From Taenia hydatigena (lineage: Eukaryota; Platyhelminthes; Cestoda; Cyclophyllidea; Taeniidae), in the NCBI GenBank assembly GCA_036345935.2, contig JADWOT020001844.1, positions 1-64,000 on the forward strand: a stretch of DNA of 64,000 nt. Reading direction: 5' to 3'. Shown piece by piece: positions 22,588 through 32,937 of this stretch. Under the pieces are notes generated by a model. That model ran no database searches. It was not told where the DNA came from and worked only from the letters and a program-made list of their open reading frames with translations. The translations under genes were made by a program, and so were the position numbers. How positions within the stretch are numbered: the first letter of the stretch is position 1; each line of letters starts with the position of its first letter.

Positions 22588-23911
22588 ATGAAACCCGTAA
22601 TGCTTATAATTTTCCAAGTGCTTTCTTTCTCTACCACTACCACTTCTACCAGTAATGACTATGACTAGCACATTCCTTCGCTAAGCCTTATAAGCGCATT
22701 CGTTGATGGCATTAACCAGTGGCTCGAGAATAAACTAGAGGACATACCTTATTAAAATAAGCACGAGCAATTAATGGGTTCCTGATGTATCTGATACCCC
22801 TGAAAGGCTATATTCTTAAACAGGAGTTGGGATGGATATCCATCCATCTGTTCAACTGTTGTGAAACTGCACAACAATCGTGCAGATCCACCCTTTTTTA
22901 ACTGCCTACTCAAGACACTAGTATGTCGCTAATGGCTATCCCATCTGAAAACTATTCTTCACACTTTATCGCTGAGTGCAGTGACTTTGCCTTCAAAATG
23001 GCAGAACCCTCATGTAACTGTAGGCGGCTGCGTCGGGCCCTTTTAAGAGGCAGTGAGAAGTGACGCCTTGGTGATACAGTCCACCACATTCTTACAATTA
23101 TCACCGTCTGCAGGAGCCTTTCACTTGGATTGCGCTGTACAAGTCTTGGCGTTTATGATGGCGCCGTTCAACTGCCAGGAACTCATGCTGCAACAAAAGC
23201 AGTGTTTTGGCAACGTAAATGAGAATCTCCAATTTCACTTGAGTAAATTTAAACCACCTGATGTTTTTTACTTTAGAAATTCCAACCTTCTGGTCATTCG
23301 TCATCCTACTTTACTTTTGACTGTTCAAAAATCGCGATCAGCTCTTCTCAATTTGACTGAGTGAATTTATGTCATATTCCCATTTTGTTTGTCCGTTTAG
23401 AAATAAATTCCGGATACGCTGTTTCCTTTTGCTTCTAAGTTTAGGTCCTCATCTTCTCCGTACACTCGTTAGCCGTGAGGCAATAACAAGGAGTTCCAAA
23501 GGCTTCAACTCGTTTATCTATCATTTCCCACTAGAGTATGTTACGATGGACTCACTTAGTCTTGCTTGCTGTTTGGCCAATTGATAGCTTAGTAACGAAC
23601 CAGAGGAAATGCCCTAATGTATTGGATTAAATGCCCTTGAAATATCCATATTCTCTGCTGATCGCAGGATTTGTTAGCTGTGACAGATCCGTGGGTGCCC
23701 AGGTCGCGATACGTGCCGGAAATGGCCATGTTGTGGGAAGGTAAATATTAAGAGCTAAGCTGCAGTTAGAGGCGGAACTTTTGTAAGCTACTGCTCTTAA
23801 CGACTAGAGTAACACCTACTTGTGTGCCTTTCTAAACATTTTTGTTTCTTAGAAATTGATCTGAACCGATGTGCTGCACAATTTGGTGCTACTCAGCAGA
23901 CCGCTGATTAA
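22588..23911 (+). CDS. Predicted small secreted protein, 4 exons, 98 aa
   Basis: Predicted exons are 22588-22651, 23114-23214, 23668-23740 and 23853-23911. All junctions are GT/AG and all phases agree (1, 0, 1), giving 297 bases with a TAA stop. Exon 1 encodes a signal-peptide-like start, MKPVMLIIFQVLSFS, followed by a Thr/Ser run. Exon 2 carries LDCAVQVLAFMMAPFNCQ, exon 3 TDPWVPRSRYVPEMAMLWE and exon 4 IDLNRCAAQFG. The mature part would have four Cys, enough for two disulfides. The acceptors are strong (CCGTCTGCAG, TGATCGCAG, TTTGTTTCTTAG). The exon 1 donor (GTAATG) is the weakest part of the model. A further 30-base in-phase micro-exon between exons 2 and 3 (about 23443-23472) cannot be excluded. 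No known family was recognised. Exons 2-4 lie in the right palindrome arm and are mirrored at 20497-21294. An AATAAA at 22729-22734 would be intronic, and the next one seen after the stop is at 24470. Confidence 0.55.
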
Positions 23912-24661
23912 GTTTCATCCTTCTAAATCCCCACCAACCTTGTAAAGTAGCATTTTCGCCTGAGGGTAAGTAATCTGTTGCTACAGCTTTTAAAGTAAAA
24001 TGATTTCTTAGGTTTTTGGTACTCTAGCACGAGATCTTGGATGTCACCTCTTTGCGTTTGCACGGGTGTCAACTTTGACTTTCGACCTCACCAAAGTTGA
24101 TTACTGAATTTCCGATACCCCTGCTGTGTTGCATGTCTATGACCTTATGTGATTGCATTGGATTCAACGCAGCCTTACGGGGAGTTGCGCACCATGCACC
24201 AACTATTTCTGAATCATTTTTTTGGCGGCTGTATTTTATGCGAAATTTGGACACCACTACTAAGTTGGTCAGTGAAGGACGGCAATAAGTGCTAAATCAG
24301 CGGAATTTGTCGATTCGTCGGCCCTTAACGCAACAAATCGTGAAATGGGCAGACTTTTAGGGAATGACGATCTGAACGGTTTGCGATTTACAAATGTTAG
24401 GGGCATAAAACCCTTTCCTACCCATCCGCCATATTAGAAAAGACAACGCCTCGAATTCTGTGTCACTTCAATAAAATGGCTTAGTGCATCTTAACATGAC
24501 AAAACAGTCTACTAAATTTTATTTACCACCCAAATACTCTGGATAAATGTCCATTTAAAACGCATCAACTCGTTTTAATTCTTGGCACATTTAAATTGAC
24601 ACTGCAATCTAAACACCTATCAAATAACAAAATTGTCAAGAAAAATTCCCTTTCTTGAGTA
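23036..24661. repeat. Right arm of a large palindrome (inverted repeat)
   Basis: Reverse complement of 19747-21372. The arms are separated by a unique 1,663-base centre (21373-23035). Arm length is about 1.63 kb. No terminal motif typical of a DNA transposon and no clear target-site duplication were seen at the outer edges, so this looks like an inverted segmental duplication and not a fold-back element, although the latter cannot be excluded. Confidence 0.93.
24470..24475 (+). terminator. Possible polyadenylation signal of the secreted-protein gene
   Basis: AATAAA lies 559 bases after the TAA at 23911 and is the first canonical signal I noticed downstream on the plus strand. The long 3' UTR this implies makes the assignment uncertain. 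Confidence 0.25.
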
Positions 24662-24824
24662 GCGCTTAGTCTGTACCATACGGTTTCTCTGCATTGCATG
24701 ATGCTTGAATTCTGGTCTGTTCGTGTTCTTCTAAAAATGATGGAAAGCAAACATTGAAGTAAAGAATTCTACCAATCTAATGTCTACTCATATTTGGGGT
24801 GTTGGATTTCCATTCCTCGAGTCA

Positions 24825-26740
24825 AGGTGAGGAAACAAGAAATCTCGCTAACGTAATAATTTGGGCCGGGAAGCACATAGATCAACTGCTGGGTAAACTG
24901 TCCCTGTTTTTTTGCCTATTGAGGATCGTATCTGCAGTAAAAATTGCCACTTAATTTATCGAGTGGTGAGTTATTTAGGGAAAGGGTCAACTAACAAGCA
25001 TAAGCAGATCCAGCATTTTTAGATGATAAGTGTTGCGTGTCCCAAGCAGTAAATGATTTCCACATCGTTGCTTTCTACTTTGTGACCGCAGCATGCTTTC
25101 TGGGATGAACCCTTAAGTAAAGTTCATATTTGGGTAATGAGGCTACATTGAGCATATGCCAAGGCCTGATTACTGCAAGAAACGTTCAGGTGAAACCTTA
25201 ATTTTGCACGCACAAATGCAATGGCAGGTCCCTGAGGTGAGCTGCTGCTCTTGTGCATCTTTGATTATGGATAGACATGGTTTCCATATCATTAACCGAG
25301 ATGGTAGAGTAGAATAACTGTAGTACTTTATTAACGGTGCTTAATTAAGGTGTTTGGTAGCAATAAATAGCCTAAACGGTTCAAAGACGGTAATGCGTCC
25401 ATCGTTACGTATTCAAGTCTTGATATTTCGTGTCTACCCTTCTAAGTCATTTCAGGACAACCAGCGTGCTGGGTCGTTTTCTAGAGGCTCAGTTCAACAT
25501 AAAACCTGTGATTCTACAACGTCATAGACCTCTACCTGTCCTCTTTAAGCTCCTGTAATTAAGCATTAGGCCAGCCTTACTCGCCTAGTGATCAAGGGCT
25601 GGTAGTTGAGCAGCTTAAAGGGTTTGGTTGCAGTACTGAGTTATCAAGAAATCCTACTTTCAATTAGCACATGCAATAAAGACTACGCAGATCCAATAGT
25701 AGTTTAGCTAAGGCGGCATTCAAACGACGAAAACAAGTGTCGCACAGCATCTCATTGTTAACATCAAAGTAGGGCTAGCTATATAAAGTGGATGCACTCG
25801 TACAAATCAGCATTTCCATCACAACTTTGCATTCCATTAAGTCACATTTTGAAATGTAAGCACGATTGTTTTGGAAGGCAGTTGCTACATACAAAAATTT
25901 GATTTTCTTTCCTCAGCCAAAGCACTTTTCTTCGACTTGAATATTTTACCCCTTTGCCAATGAAAGCCTCACAGAAGTTAGAAACTGCATCGTTTATGAA
26001 AGCTTCAGCGTTCATCGCACCACGTTTATGATTGCCTAGCTCAGCGCTTCCTTTTATGGCTCGTTGAGGTCCTCTCAGACTCACTTTACTTTAAAAGATA
26101 AAATGTGATTCTGCCAATGATGTCTCTCTTATGCTACTTGCATTAATCCTAATTTAATTAATACGCTAAATGCGAATTTCATTTTTTGTATTAATACAAC
26201 GAAAAGGTTACTGATGGCAGCAGTGCAGTGATCCTGATTGGCGTCTAGTTAAGACAACGAGCCAATTTCTCAGAATCACTTTTAAAATATAAAACGAACT
26301 GCGCCTCGCATTCACCTCTATGCTTTGTTTTAACGAAAAATGCCAACTTTGCCTCCTCAATGTTATCTGCAAAGCTTACAGCGCTTTGATGGAATGGGAA
26401 GACACAACGAAACTCTTCAAATTGATGGGGCCTTACAGGAATCAGTTATACAGTCCACCTCCACCAGCCCTTACTCTTGCCTGCAAAGGAAAAAGAATTA
26501 AAATAAGATCAAGCTAGCTATGGCACATCTTTCATTAGCACGATTACATTTCCCTGTCTCCTGGGTCTAAATATTTTATGCCACTGTTACCTTAGTCCAG
26601 ACAGCTTGAGAAAAGTCCAATTTCGCAACGCCTCATTGCTTACTGTATGCTGGTAGCAGGGAAGTGCTTGTGAATGTTGTGACCTTGATTACATCGCAAG
26701 CAACCTCCGGACTGTCAAATCGACATTTAAGTAACTACCT
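24825..26740. repeat. Segmental duplication, copy 1
   Basis: This segment matches about 27540-28800 in the same orientation in ordered blocks. Blocks at 24829-25100, 25930-26100 and 26470-26700 pair with 27646-27960, 28020-28200 and 28570-28790. Identity is moderate, roughly three bases in four by eye, with large indels between blocks. A third, shorter match lies at 32580-32930. It begins only about 160 bases beyond the right palindrome arm. Confidence 0.7.
25780..25810 (+). promoter_or_regulatory. Possible TATA promoter with untranslated first exon
   Basis: TATATAAAG at 25780-25788 is followed by a TCAG initiator-like motif at 25807-25810, a good spacing. A GTAAGC donor-like site follows at about 25856. 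No usable ATG lies between them, so any first exon would be untranslated. It sits inside copy 1 of the segmental duplication and has no match in copy 2. Confidence 0.25.
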
Positions 26741-27053
26741 TTGTTCATAGCAACTATTCGGTCATAAATCCATAAGCACAAACTAATAAATTTGAGACTA
26801 ATTGACTGTCGCCCTTTGTCGCCTTTAAGACGGCAAAATGAAACCCTTATGAGCTGTGAATACCGTTATTCATCCGAGACCCTAGCGGTGAATATGGCAA
26901 TAGCATTCGTAGTGCGTAGACGGTGACAAATTATGATATTTTTAGCAGCGGGCTTGAGGGGAAGACCACTTCTTATCAGGTGCAGCCATTCAATGCGCAT
27001 GTGCTTTGTACGACGTTTGTGTAGATGCGGCAAACAGAAATTTAGTAGAGGTG

Positions 27054-27090
27054 TATATATGCTTAACGATGGTTCCATTGTTGCTCAGGA
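27054..27090 (+). promoter_or_regulatory. Possible TATA promoter
   Basis: TATATAT at 27054-27060 is followed by a TCAGG initiator-like motif whose A is at 27087, 33 bases downstream. The signal-like exon at 27106 follows directly. Confidence 0.35.
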
Positions 27091-27105
27091 TCAGTGAGAT
27101 TTCAA

Positions 27106-27200
27106 ATGCTCACAATTACCGTCCAGACGATTCGAAGTATGGTCGTGTCCACAGGCATGCTCTCATGCGTCCTCGTGGTCTGTGAGCATCTGTTTAAGCC
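27106..27200 (+). CDS. Candidate first exon with signal-peptide-like N-terminus
   Basis: The ATG at 27106 opens a frame whose residues 12-26 are hydrophobic (MVVSTGMLSCVLVVC). It runs into a consensus donor, GTAAGT at 27201, leaving the codon split after two bases. Together with the TATA box 52 bases upstream this resembles the layout of the secreted-protein gene at 22588. I could not trace a phase-compatible second exon with confidence. The terminal-exon-like frame at 28446 lies downstream but starts in a different phase, so at least one more exon would be needed. Confidence 0.3.
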
Positions 27201-27539
27201 GTAAGTGTGGCTGGTGAAATGAAAACAACATTTCTCGCGTATTTTTGCCAACAGTCTGCCCCTCTACTGCAATCTTCTTACAGGATATCCGCCTTTAAAT
27301 TTATCTTACGATTAAAGCACTGATGGGCATTTACTTAATGCTCTGTTTTCTCATCGCTTTTTAATTTTGTATTCACAGTTTTAATTTTAGCACGGATTTG
27401 CATGCTGTCTTAAGGTTCACCTAAATGCGCTAGTCCCTCGTATGCACAACAGTGATTTCGCATGTTTTATTTAAGGTTCCTTACTAAAATTTGTTTTCAC
27501 GGCATCGTGTGATGTTTGAAGACTCGACGGTCAATTTTA

Positions 27540-28800
27540 GTCTAAAGACAAACAAATAGAAAGCAAGGCTGTGGTACTAGAGATTCTATAGATGAAATGT
27601 TTGCGCATGTGGCTGATTTTGCATTTTCCTTTTCCGAAATAATTTGAGGAAACAAGAAGTCTCGTCAAGGCAGGAATCCAATTAGGCCCCACTTGGATCA
27701 ACTGCTAGTGGAAAGGTCATCATTCTACTTGCCTGCTAAGTACGCGTTTATACAGCAAAATTTGCTAGCCAGTTGACCAAGCGGTGGATTAATTACGCAA
27801 AATCCTGTCATTTAAAGATTTTATTTTCCCATACGCTACTATTAAACTTAAGTAGAGTCAGTGTTTTAGATGATCGAATTAGAATCTCTTTAACTGCAAA
27901 TGGCTTCCACGTCATTGCCCTTTGCCCTGTAGCTTCAGCTTTATTTCCGGATAAATTTCTACCTAAAACTTAGTACTAGGGCTGTGGGGTTGAAGAGGTT
28001 CAGCTACTGTGTGAGCATTTTACTCCGTTGCCCATGAAAGACCTCATAAAAGTTAAAAGAGGGCTGTATGCAAGGGATGAGCAATCATCGCTCTTAAGCG
28101 TGCAAGGAATTCAGCAATCATTGCATTTAAGATTGCCATGCTTGGCACTCCCCTGTTGCAGCTCATTGACGTCATCTAAGACATCCTGATTCAAAAAGTA
28201 AAGAAATATTTGTAATTCTACGACCTATTCAATATTTATGCATGCTTGATCTGTTGAAGTTCTATTCCAGCAATTCCAACTTGCTTAACAATGATTTTTT
28301 TACAAAAATGGATTCTGCTAGTTGGTCCGCTTTCCAGGATTTGATTGAGCTAATTTAAGCAGGTGACGGTAAATGAGTTTATTGTGTTGTGCTCCTTCAT
28401 GCATATCTGTTGCCCTTTCCGTTCTTCTTCGCAATGAGAGCGCAGGAAGTCACTCAACTGCTAAGCAGATTGATAAAGTCACACGCAAGAATTTTACCAA
28501 ATGTTGGTGGCTCAGCAAAAATGCTTGTGATGTCTTGCAGAGAACAGTTAATTGCAAAGGGAATTCATGTCAGACAGCGTTTACTCTTGTCTACAAAGGA
28601 AAAGGAATTGAATAAAATTAAACAAACCACGGCACACCTCTGATCGACATGACTGTTCTTCCCTGAATAGTTTGTTTAATTGGCACTTTAGTCCAGACAA
28701 CTTAAGATCAAGTCCGAATTCGTAAAGCCTCATTACTTATTGTATAGTGATGACAGTGACATGCTTGTGAATGTTGTGACTTCAATAACTGCATGTATTT
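27540..28800. repeat. Segmental duplication, copy 2
   Basis: Direct-orientation partner of 24825-26740, shorter and diverged. It contains the terminal-exon-like frame at 28446-28643. Only the last 35 or so bases of that frame have a counterpart in copy 1 (near 26468-26500). Confidence 0.7.
28446..28643 (+). CDS. Candidate terminal exon, 65 codons, unrecognised
   Basis: A pyrimidine-rich tract and GCGCAG acceptor end at 28445. The following phase-0 frame is open for 65 codons to TGA. It begins EVTQLLSRLIKSHARILP and later reads REQLIAKGIHVRQR, a helical, basic, protein-like sequence unlike most chance frames here. An AATAAA overlaps the 3' end of the frame (near 28610). I do not recognise the family. 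It may belong to a gene that begins at 27106, or be a remnant in duplicated sequence. Confidence 0.35.
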   Translation, partial: EVTQLLSRLIKSHARILPNVGGSAKMLVMSCREQLIAKGIHVRQRLLLSTKEKELNKIKQTTAHL

Positions 28801-29414
28801 GAGATCCGTTCCCATTTTCTTAATCCTCTTCGCTTTACCTCTAAATGGTCAATTCCACACTTAAATCACTACCCTTATTTATGATGCATCCATCCAGTCA
28901 TTCATCCATCACTAAACATTCATACGCATCCAAACACGTCAGTTTGTCTATTTTATGGAAAGAAGTCATAGCATCGCTCCCATATTTACTCATACCATAT
29001 TAATCTGTCCCTCCTGGCGATATCGCATCTGTTTCATTTACATTCAACCAAACGTCCATTTTTTTAAACAATTAGCCTTCATCGTATAACTTGCAGTGAC
29101 CGCGCATGAAGGCTTTTAAAAGAGAAGAAGGTGAAAACGGAATGCAGTGAAGGCTGCGTTGGTGCCAATGCATTCGCGCTTTTAGAATGCCATTCGCTGA
29201 GATGGAGTTTGTGTTAGTCGTGCTCGCCCCGATTCCAGAGCGCAAACAGGGTTGCAGCACCGCTAACGGTGGTTGATCAAACAGCAGTCGGTGTTGACCG
29301 AATCGCAACTCTGGTGAACTCTGCTGACATTCAATCTAATGCTGAATATGAGTCCACTCAGAGTATTTAATCACTTTGCTTTTGGTTGCTTAGGAAATCT
29401 CTACTCCTTCGATC

Positions 29415-29510
29415 ATGGCGACCATTTCCACGCGCAAAATTTCGCACTTAGGTGATGAAATGAAGTTTCCCAAGCAGTCGCTGCCCATGCATCGACGCTT
29501 GCCGGAATCG
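29415..29510 (+). CDS. Candidate first coding exon, 32 codons
   Basis: ATG at 29415 (GATCATGG context) opens 32 codons, starting MATISTRKISHLGDEM and ending LPMHRRLPES, which run exactly into a strong GTGAGT donor at 29511 in phase 0. An acceptor-like TTGCTTAG lies about 25 bases upstream, so the exon may also carry some 5' UTR. No family was recognised, and no confident downstream partner was found, though 30345-30460 on the same strand is a possibility. Confidence 0.35.
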
Positions 29511-29768
29511 GTGAGTGCAGTTCGCCTTGTGTGCATGTAGACAAGAATCCGATGACTTCTACAAATTTGTGGTCATTATCTCATTACCTCCTTACGGCTC
29601 TCACTCAAAGCCAAGTTTGTGACGCGCAGATTTAGTAATCCAACTTGTCTAAGTGCGCATTATATCATGTCTTTTTATAGGCGAAGCACTACATTTTTAA
29701 GAGCGTCCCAAAAGCAAAACCAAAGGAAGAATGGAAGGACTAAAACTGTCGCAGGAATGATTTCTCAC

Positions 29769-29906
29769 TTCACTCTCCTTTAGGACCTCGTTTGACAAGT
29801 CGTCAACCTGTCGACTGGTGCCAATCATGAAGGCTAGTCTGTGAAAAGAAGGATCGTTAATCACCACGCAGCGAACCTCATCACCGGCAGCATCGGTCAT
29901 GTCTGA
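29769..29906 (-). CDS. Candidate exon on minus strand, unrecognised
   Basis: On the minus strand a frame reading MSDMTDAAGDEVRCVVIND then RLAFMIGTSRQVDDLSNE runs into a good GTGAGA donor just below 29769. The composition is acidic and protein-like. No good acceptor or promoter was found upstream, and the call rests on frame quality and the donor alone. Confidence 0.22.
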
Positions 29907-29971
29907 CATCATACAACTTATCCTTTATCTCAGATGCAATGAAGACGAATATCTCGGCGAATTTGGTCTTC

Positions 29972-30016
29972 TTGGGAGGTCCTGCTCAACGTATTTCGAG
30001 AGTTGGGACCTCCCAA
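29972..30016. repeat. Perfect 11-bp hairpin
   Basis: TTGGGAGGTCC at 29972-29982 and its exact reverse complement at 30006-30016 enclose a 23-base loop. No runs of T or other transcript signals accompany it, so its role, if any, is unknown. Confidence 0.5.
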
Positions 30017-30344
30017 AAAGACAGACTTCACTGAAGCACTCGGCTGCATTACATCTGGGATAAAAGATAAGTTGGTAATCACGACGAGAGCAGATGTGTG
30101 CAGTCTGGGCATTTTCGTGACCTGCATTATGTATGCACACACGTCGGTTGATGGCTAGCTGTTCTCCAAACGTGTCCACGCATCCACGCAACTTATTCGA
30201 AGCCTGTGTCACACAGTTAAAGCAGACGCTTGAACATTGATGGCATGAAGCACCTTAAATTCTCCAAAGTGATCAAATGTAAGAAAATGGTGGCTTGCAA
30301 GTTGAAACCTCCTTATTAGCCCTTTGATTTAGAGATCCCCGCAG

Positions 30345-30460
30345 CTAAGAAAATGTCTAACTTCGACCCTTTTAACCTTCTGCTGGCCACTGTTGCTTAC
30401 GATGTACACGTACCACTGATAGACGAACGCTTTCGAGACATTCGTGACAGGCACTCACTT
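30345..30460 (+). CDS. Candidate exon, unrecognised
   Basis: An acceptor (ATCCCCGCAG) ends at 30344. The following frame reads KKMSNFDPFNLLLATVAYDV, then VPLIDERFRDIRD. Several GT sites could serve as donor, so the 3' end is not fixed. It lies on the same strand as the exon candidate at 29415 and could belong to the same gene. Confidence 0.25.
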
Positions 30461-30699
30461 GCGATTTGTAGTCCTCTTGGTGTCTACTGCTCTTTTTTCT
30501 TGCATGTGCATGTGAGCTCCTCATCAGGTCGAAATATACGCCCTTCTTTGACTAAGATTCTCCACTTCTTATTGCATAGGGATTGTCTGGACGGCAAAGT
30601 TTCAATGCTCCTAGTTCAGAATGCGAAATATGTCAGGAATTTAATGCAAATTTAGACAAAACTAAGATCAACTCGTGGCATTTCTTGCTCTGGCAGTGG

Positions 30700-32575
30700 C
30701 GTCATTCATCTGCCGTGGTGACTTATAATGACAGGGCCATCACTGACATCGAGCAGCCCATCGCATGATGCAAATAAAGGCAGCTAAGCCTTAAAAATGA
30801 GCCCTCAAAATGGTATCAATCTTAATGTTGTATTCTGTTGCATAGTACCGACTTCTGTAGCAGCCATTTATTGCTGCTTTTGTCACCACTCGTCTGAGGA
30901 CTTAAGCGATCATTTAACTACCTCTTCTGTGGAGGGGATTTGGGAGGCAAAATCAAGTTTTCTCTGCAGAAGATGGATTTGTGACGGATATATGCGAGAG
31001 TCCTCTTAATTGAGGTGTGACTTGAATCTTTAACGCAGAATTGAAGTAAGTGATTAATGACTCCAGCTGTTGCCAAAGTACTGCAGGAGAAGACGTGTTT
31101 GTATCTTGAGAGAAAAAATGAAGGGATTGAGGTGCGCTTAAGAAACGTAGTTTTGTTCCGATTGTCCGGTTGTGGTTTATTTCACATTTGGTCAGTGCAG
31201 CCATTCTACTGTCTGTGCCCTAACAGTGTATTCAAAATGCTTACGAATGGAGAGAGCCGGAAGGTGCCATCACACCTACAGATGCGAGGTCCACTTGTCG
31301 CTTCTTGAAGAACGGCAGCAACAAAGGCTTCCTGGCATCCATGCTAGTCCATGTCATCGTGCATTGGCTGCACATTTCCCAACAAATCATGCAGTGTGGA
31401 ACATAAAAGGAACCTTAGACGAATGTCCTTGAGTGGTTCCTGCCGTATGTTCAGGCTCCAAATAAATTGCTTCCTAACTTGGTTCGACTTAAATGACCTT
31501 CTGGTATTCATTTTGATTTCTGATCGTATTGAAGTTTTGGAATATGTATTAAACATAAACTCATAGGAAACATAAGAGATCTGCTACTTGATGGCACGCT
31601 AAGACTTTCAATTATTTGAGGTCACGAAGCGAATCATAGTGTACGACTTTGATTTTAGCTGTGTGAAAACGGTGATGTAGCGTTTATGAAGCAAGAAGAA
31701 GACGGAGAATCTGAATTACCTTTTACGATGGACGAAATCGCGGCTGCATTGCCATGAACTAAAATGACCATCTGGTTGAACTCATAGGTCATCGGGATAG
31801 TATTTATGCCTACTTCGGCTTGGATGCATTTTCAAAATCTAGCGTCTTAGCAGAAGAGCATTGAGTACTAACAAAACCTTGCCATTAGTATATTAATCAG
31901 CTTAGTGATAACGGCGTGACCAAAGGTGACACCAAACATAACAACGAAAAAGTAAATTTGTTTGCCCAGCGCTCAACGCTGTGCATTTAATTCTGCTTGA
32001 GTGACAAAAGGACCACAGTCTACACCTTTGACACTTTAAAAACAGCCTTTGACATCGAAAAGGATCGTGATTTCATCATCATTTGTGGGCTGGGTAATAA
32101 TTACTTTCGAATTACCAATACCTCTTGTCACCAAATACATCACCTCAAATGCAATTGAAAAACCACTACACATGTAGTACCCACGGCTGTCTCGGTGGTA
32201 CCCGGACATCTAGCATTAGATAGAACAGCCTTGATAAAGGGAGGGTCAGAGCATGATTTCGATTCCTTGCGCAGTTTGTGCTCCGAAATTCCTAGGAATG
32301 ACTTATTATTGGTTGCAAAGTTATCTACTTCTGCCATAAGTTTGCTTAGATGGACCATGTGTCAAGTATGCAAGCGGCCATTCCACAAATCCTTCCCTCT
32401 GTTTCGCCTAATTTTCGCAATTGGTGCCCTCTTAATTGCAACGAATTTGACCACATCAGTGGCCATTTTAAACAAAAATAGCTCTCAACTCAAAAGTAAC
32501 TTCGTGTGTTGCATTTGCAGCTTATTATTAAATATTGGTTTTCCAAATTGCACGATGTTCGCGGCCTCGTCTTCT
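30700..32575. other. No supported gene
   Basis: A 142-codon frame at 32195-32623 is the longest here but has no promoter or splice support and overlaps the start of a dispersed repeat. A coding-like start at 31057 (VLQEKTCLYLERKNEGIE) lacks a good donor. Confidence 0.4.
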
Positions 32576-32579
32576 CATC

Positions 32580-32930
32580 TAACTCTAAATACAAACAAAC
32601 AAAAAGTAAGATTAGTAAAATAGAAGGACACAAGGTTTACTCATGTGGATGATTCTGTAGTTCCCTTCCACGAATAAAATTTAGAAAACAGGAAATCTCT
32701 CCAAGGTAGGATTCTGGCTGTGTCGCACTCCGATCAACTGACAGTTGATCTGTCACCTCTGCTCGCCTGCTGACCAATCGTATCTGCAATAACGGTGGAT
32801 GATTCAGGGAAAGGGTCAATATTGCCTTGCAATTTTATTTTATCAAGATTCTACTTACAAACTCAAGTAGTTCTAGTATTTTCGAATAACTACCGGCTAG
32901 CTCTACGAAGTCTGTACTACAACAGGCATT
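32580..32930. repeat. Dispersed repeat, third copy of the 24.8/27.5 kb unit
   Basis: Short same-orientation match to 24825-25030 and 27540-27800, including the block GAAACAAGAAATCTC (with small changes) and the GATCAACTG block. It ends directly at the broken homeobox copy at 32938, so the two may have been moved together. Confidence 0.6.
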
Positions 32931-32937
32931 CTGCATG

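Noticed and set aside
19747..24661. Fold-back DNA transposon
   Set aside because: No transposase, no clear target-site duplication and no terminal motif were seen. The arms contain spliced exons, so an inverted segmental duplication is preferred.
25190..25236. 47-base exon-like segment with acceptor and GTGAGC donor
   Set aside because: It is open in one phase, but so short that a chance pair of splice motifs is likely. It is not conserved in the partner duplicate at 27.5-28.8 kb.
32195..32623. 142-codon plus-strand frame with hydrophobic run
   Set aside because: No start context, splice sites or homology, and its end overlaps a dispersed repeat.
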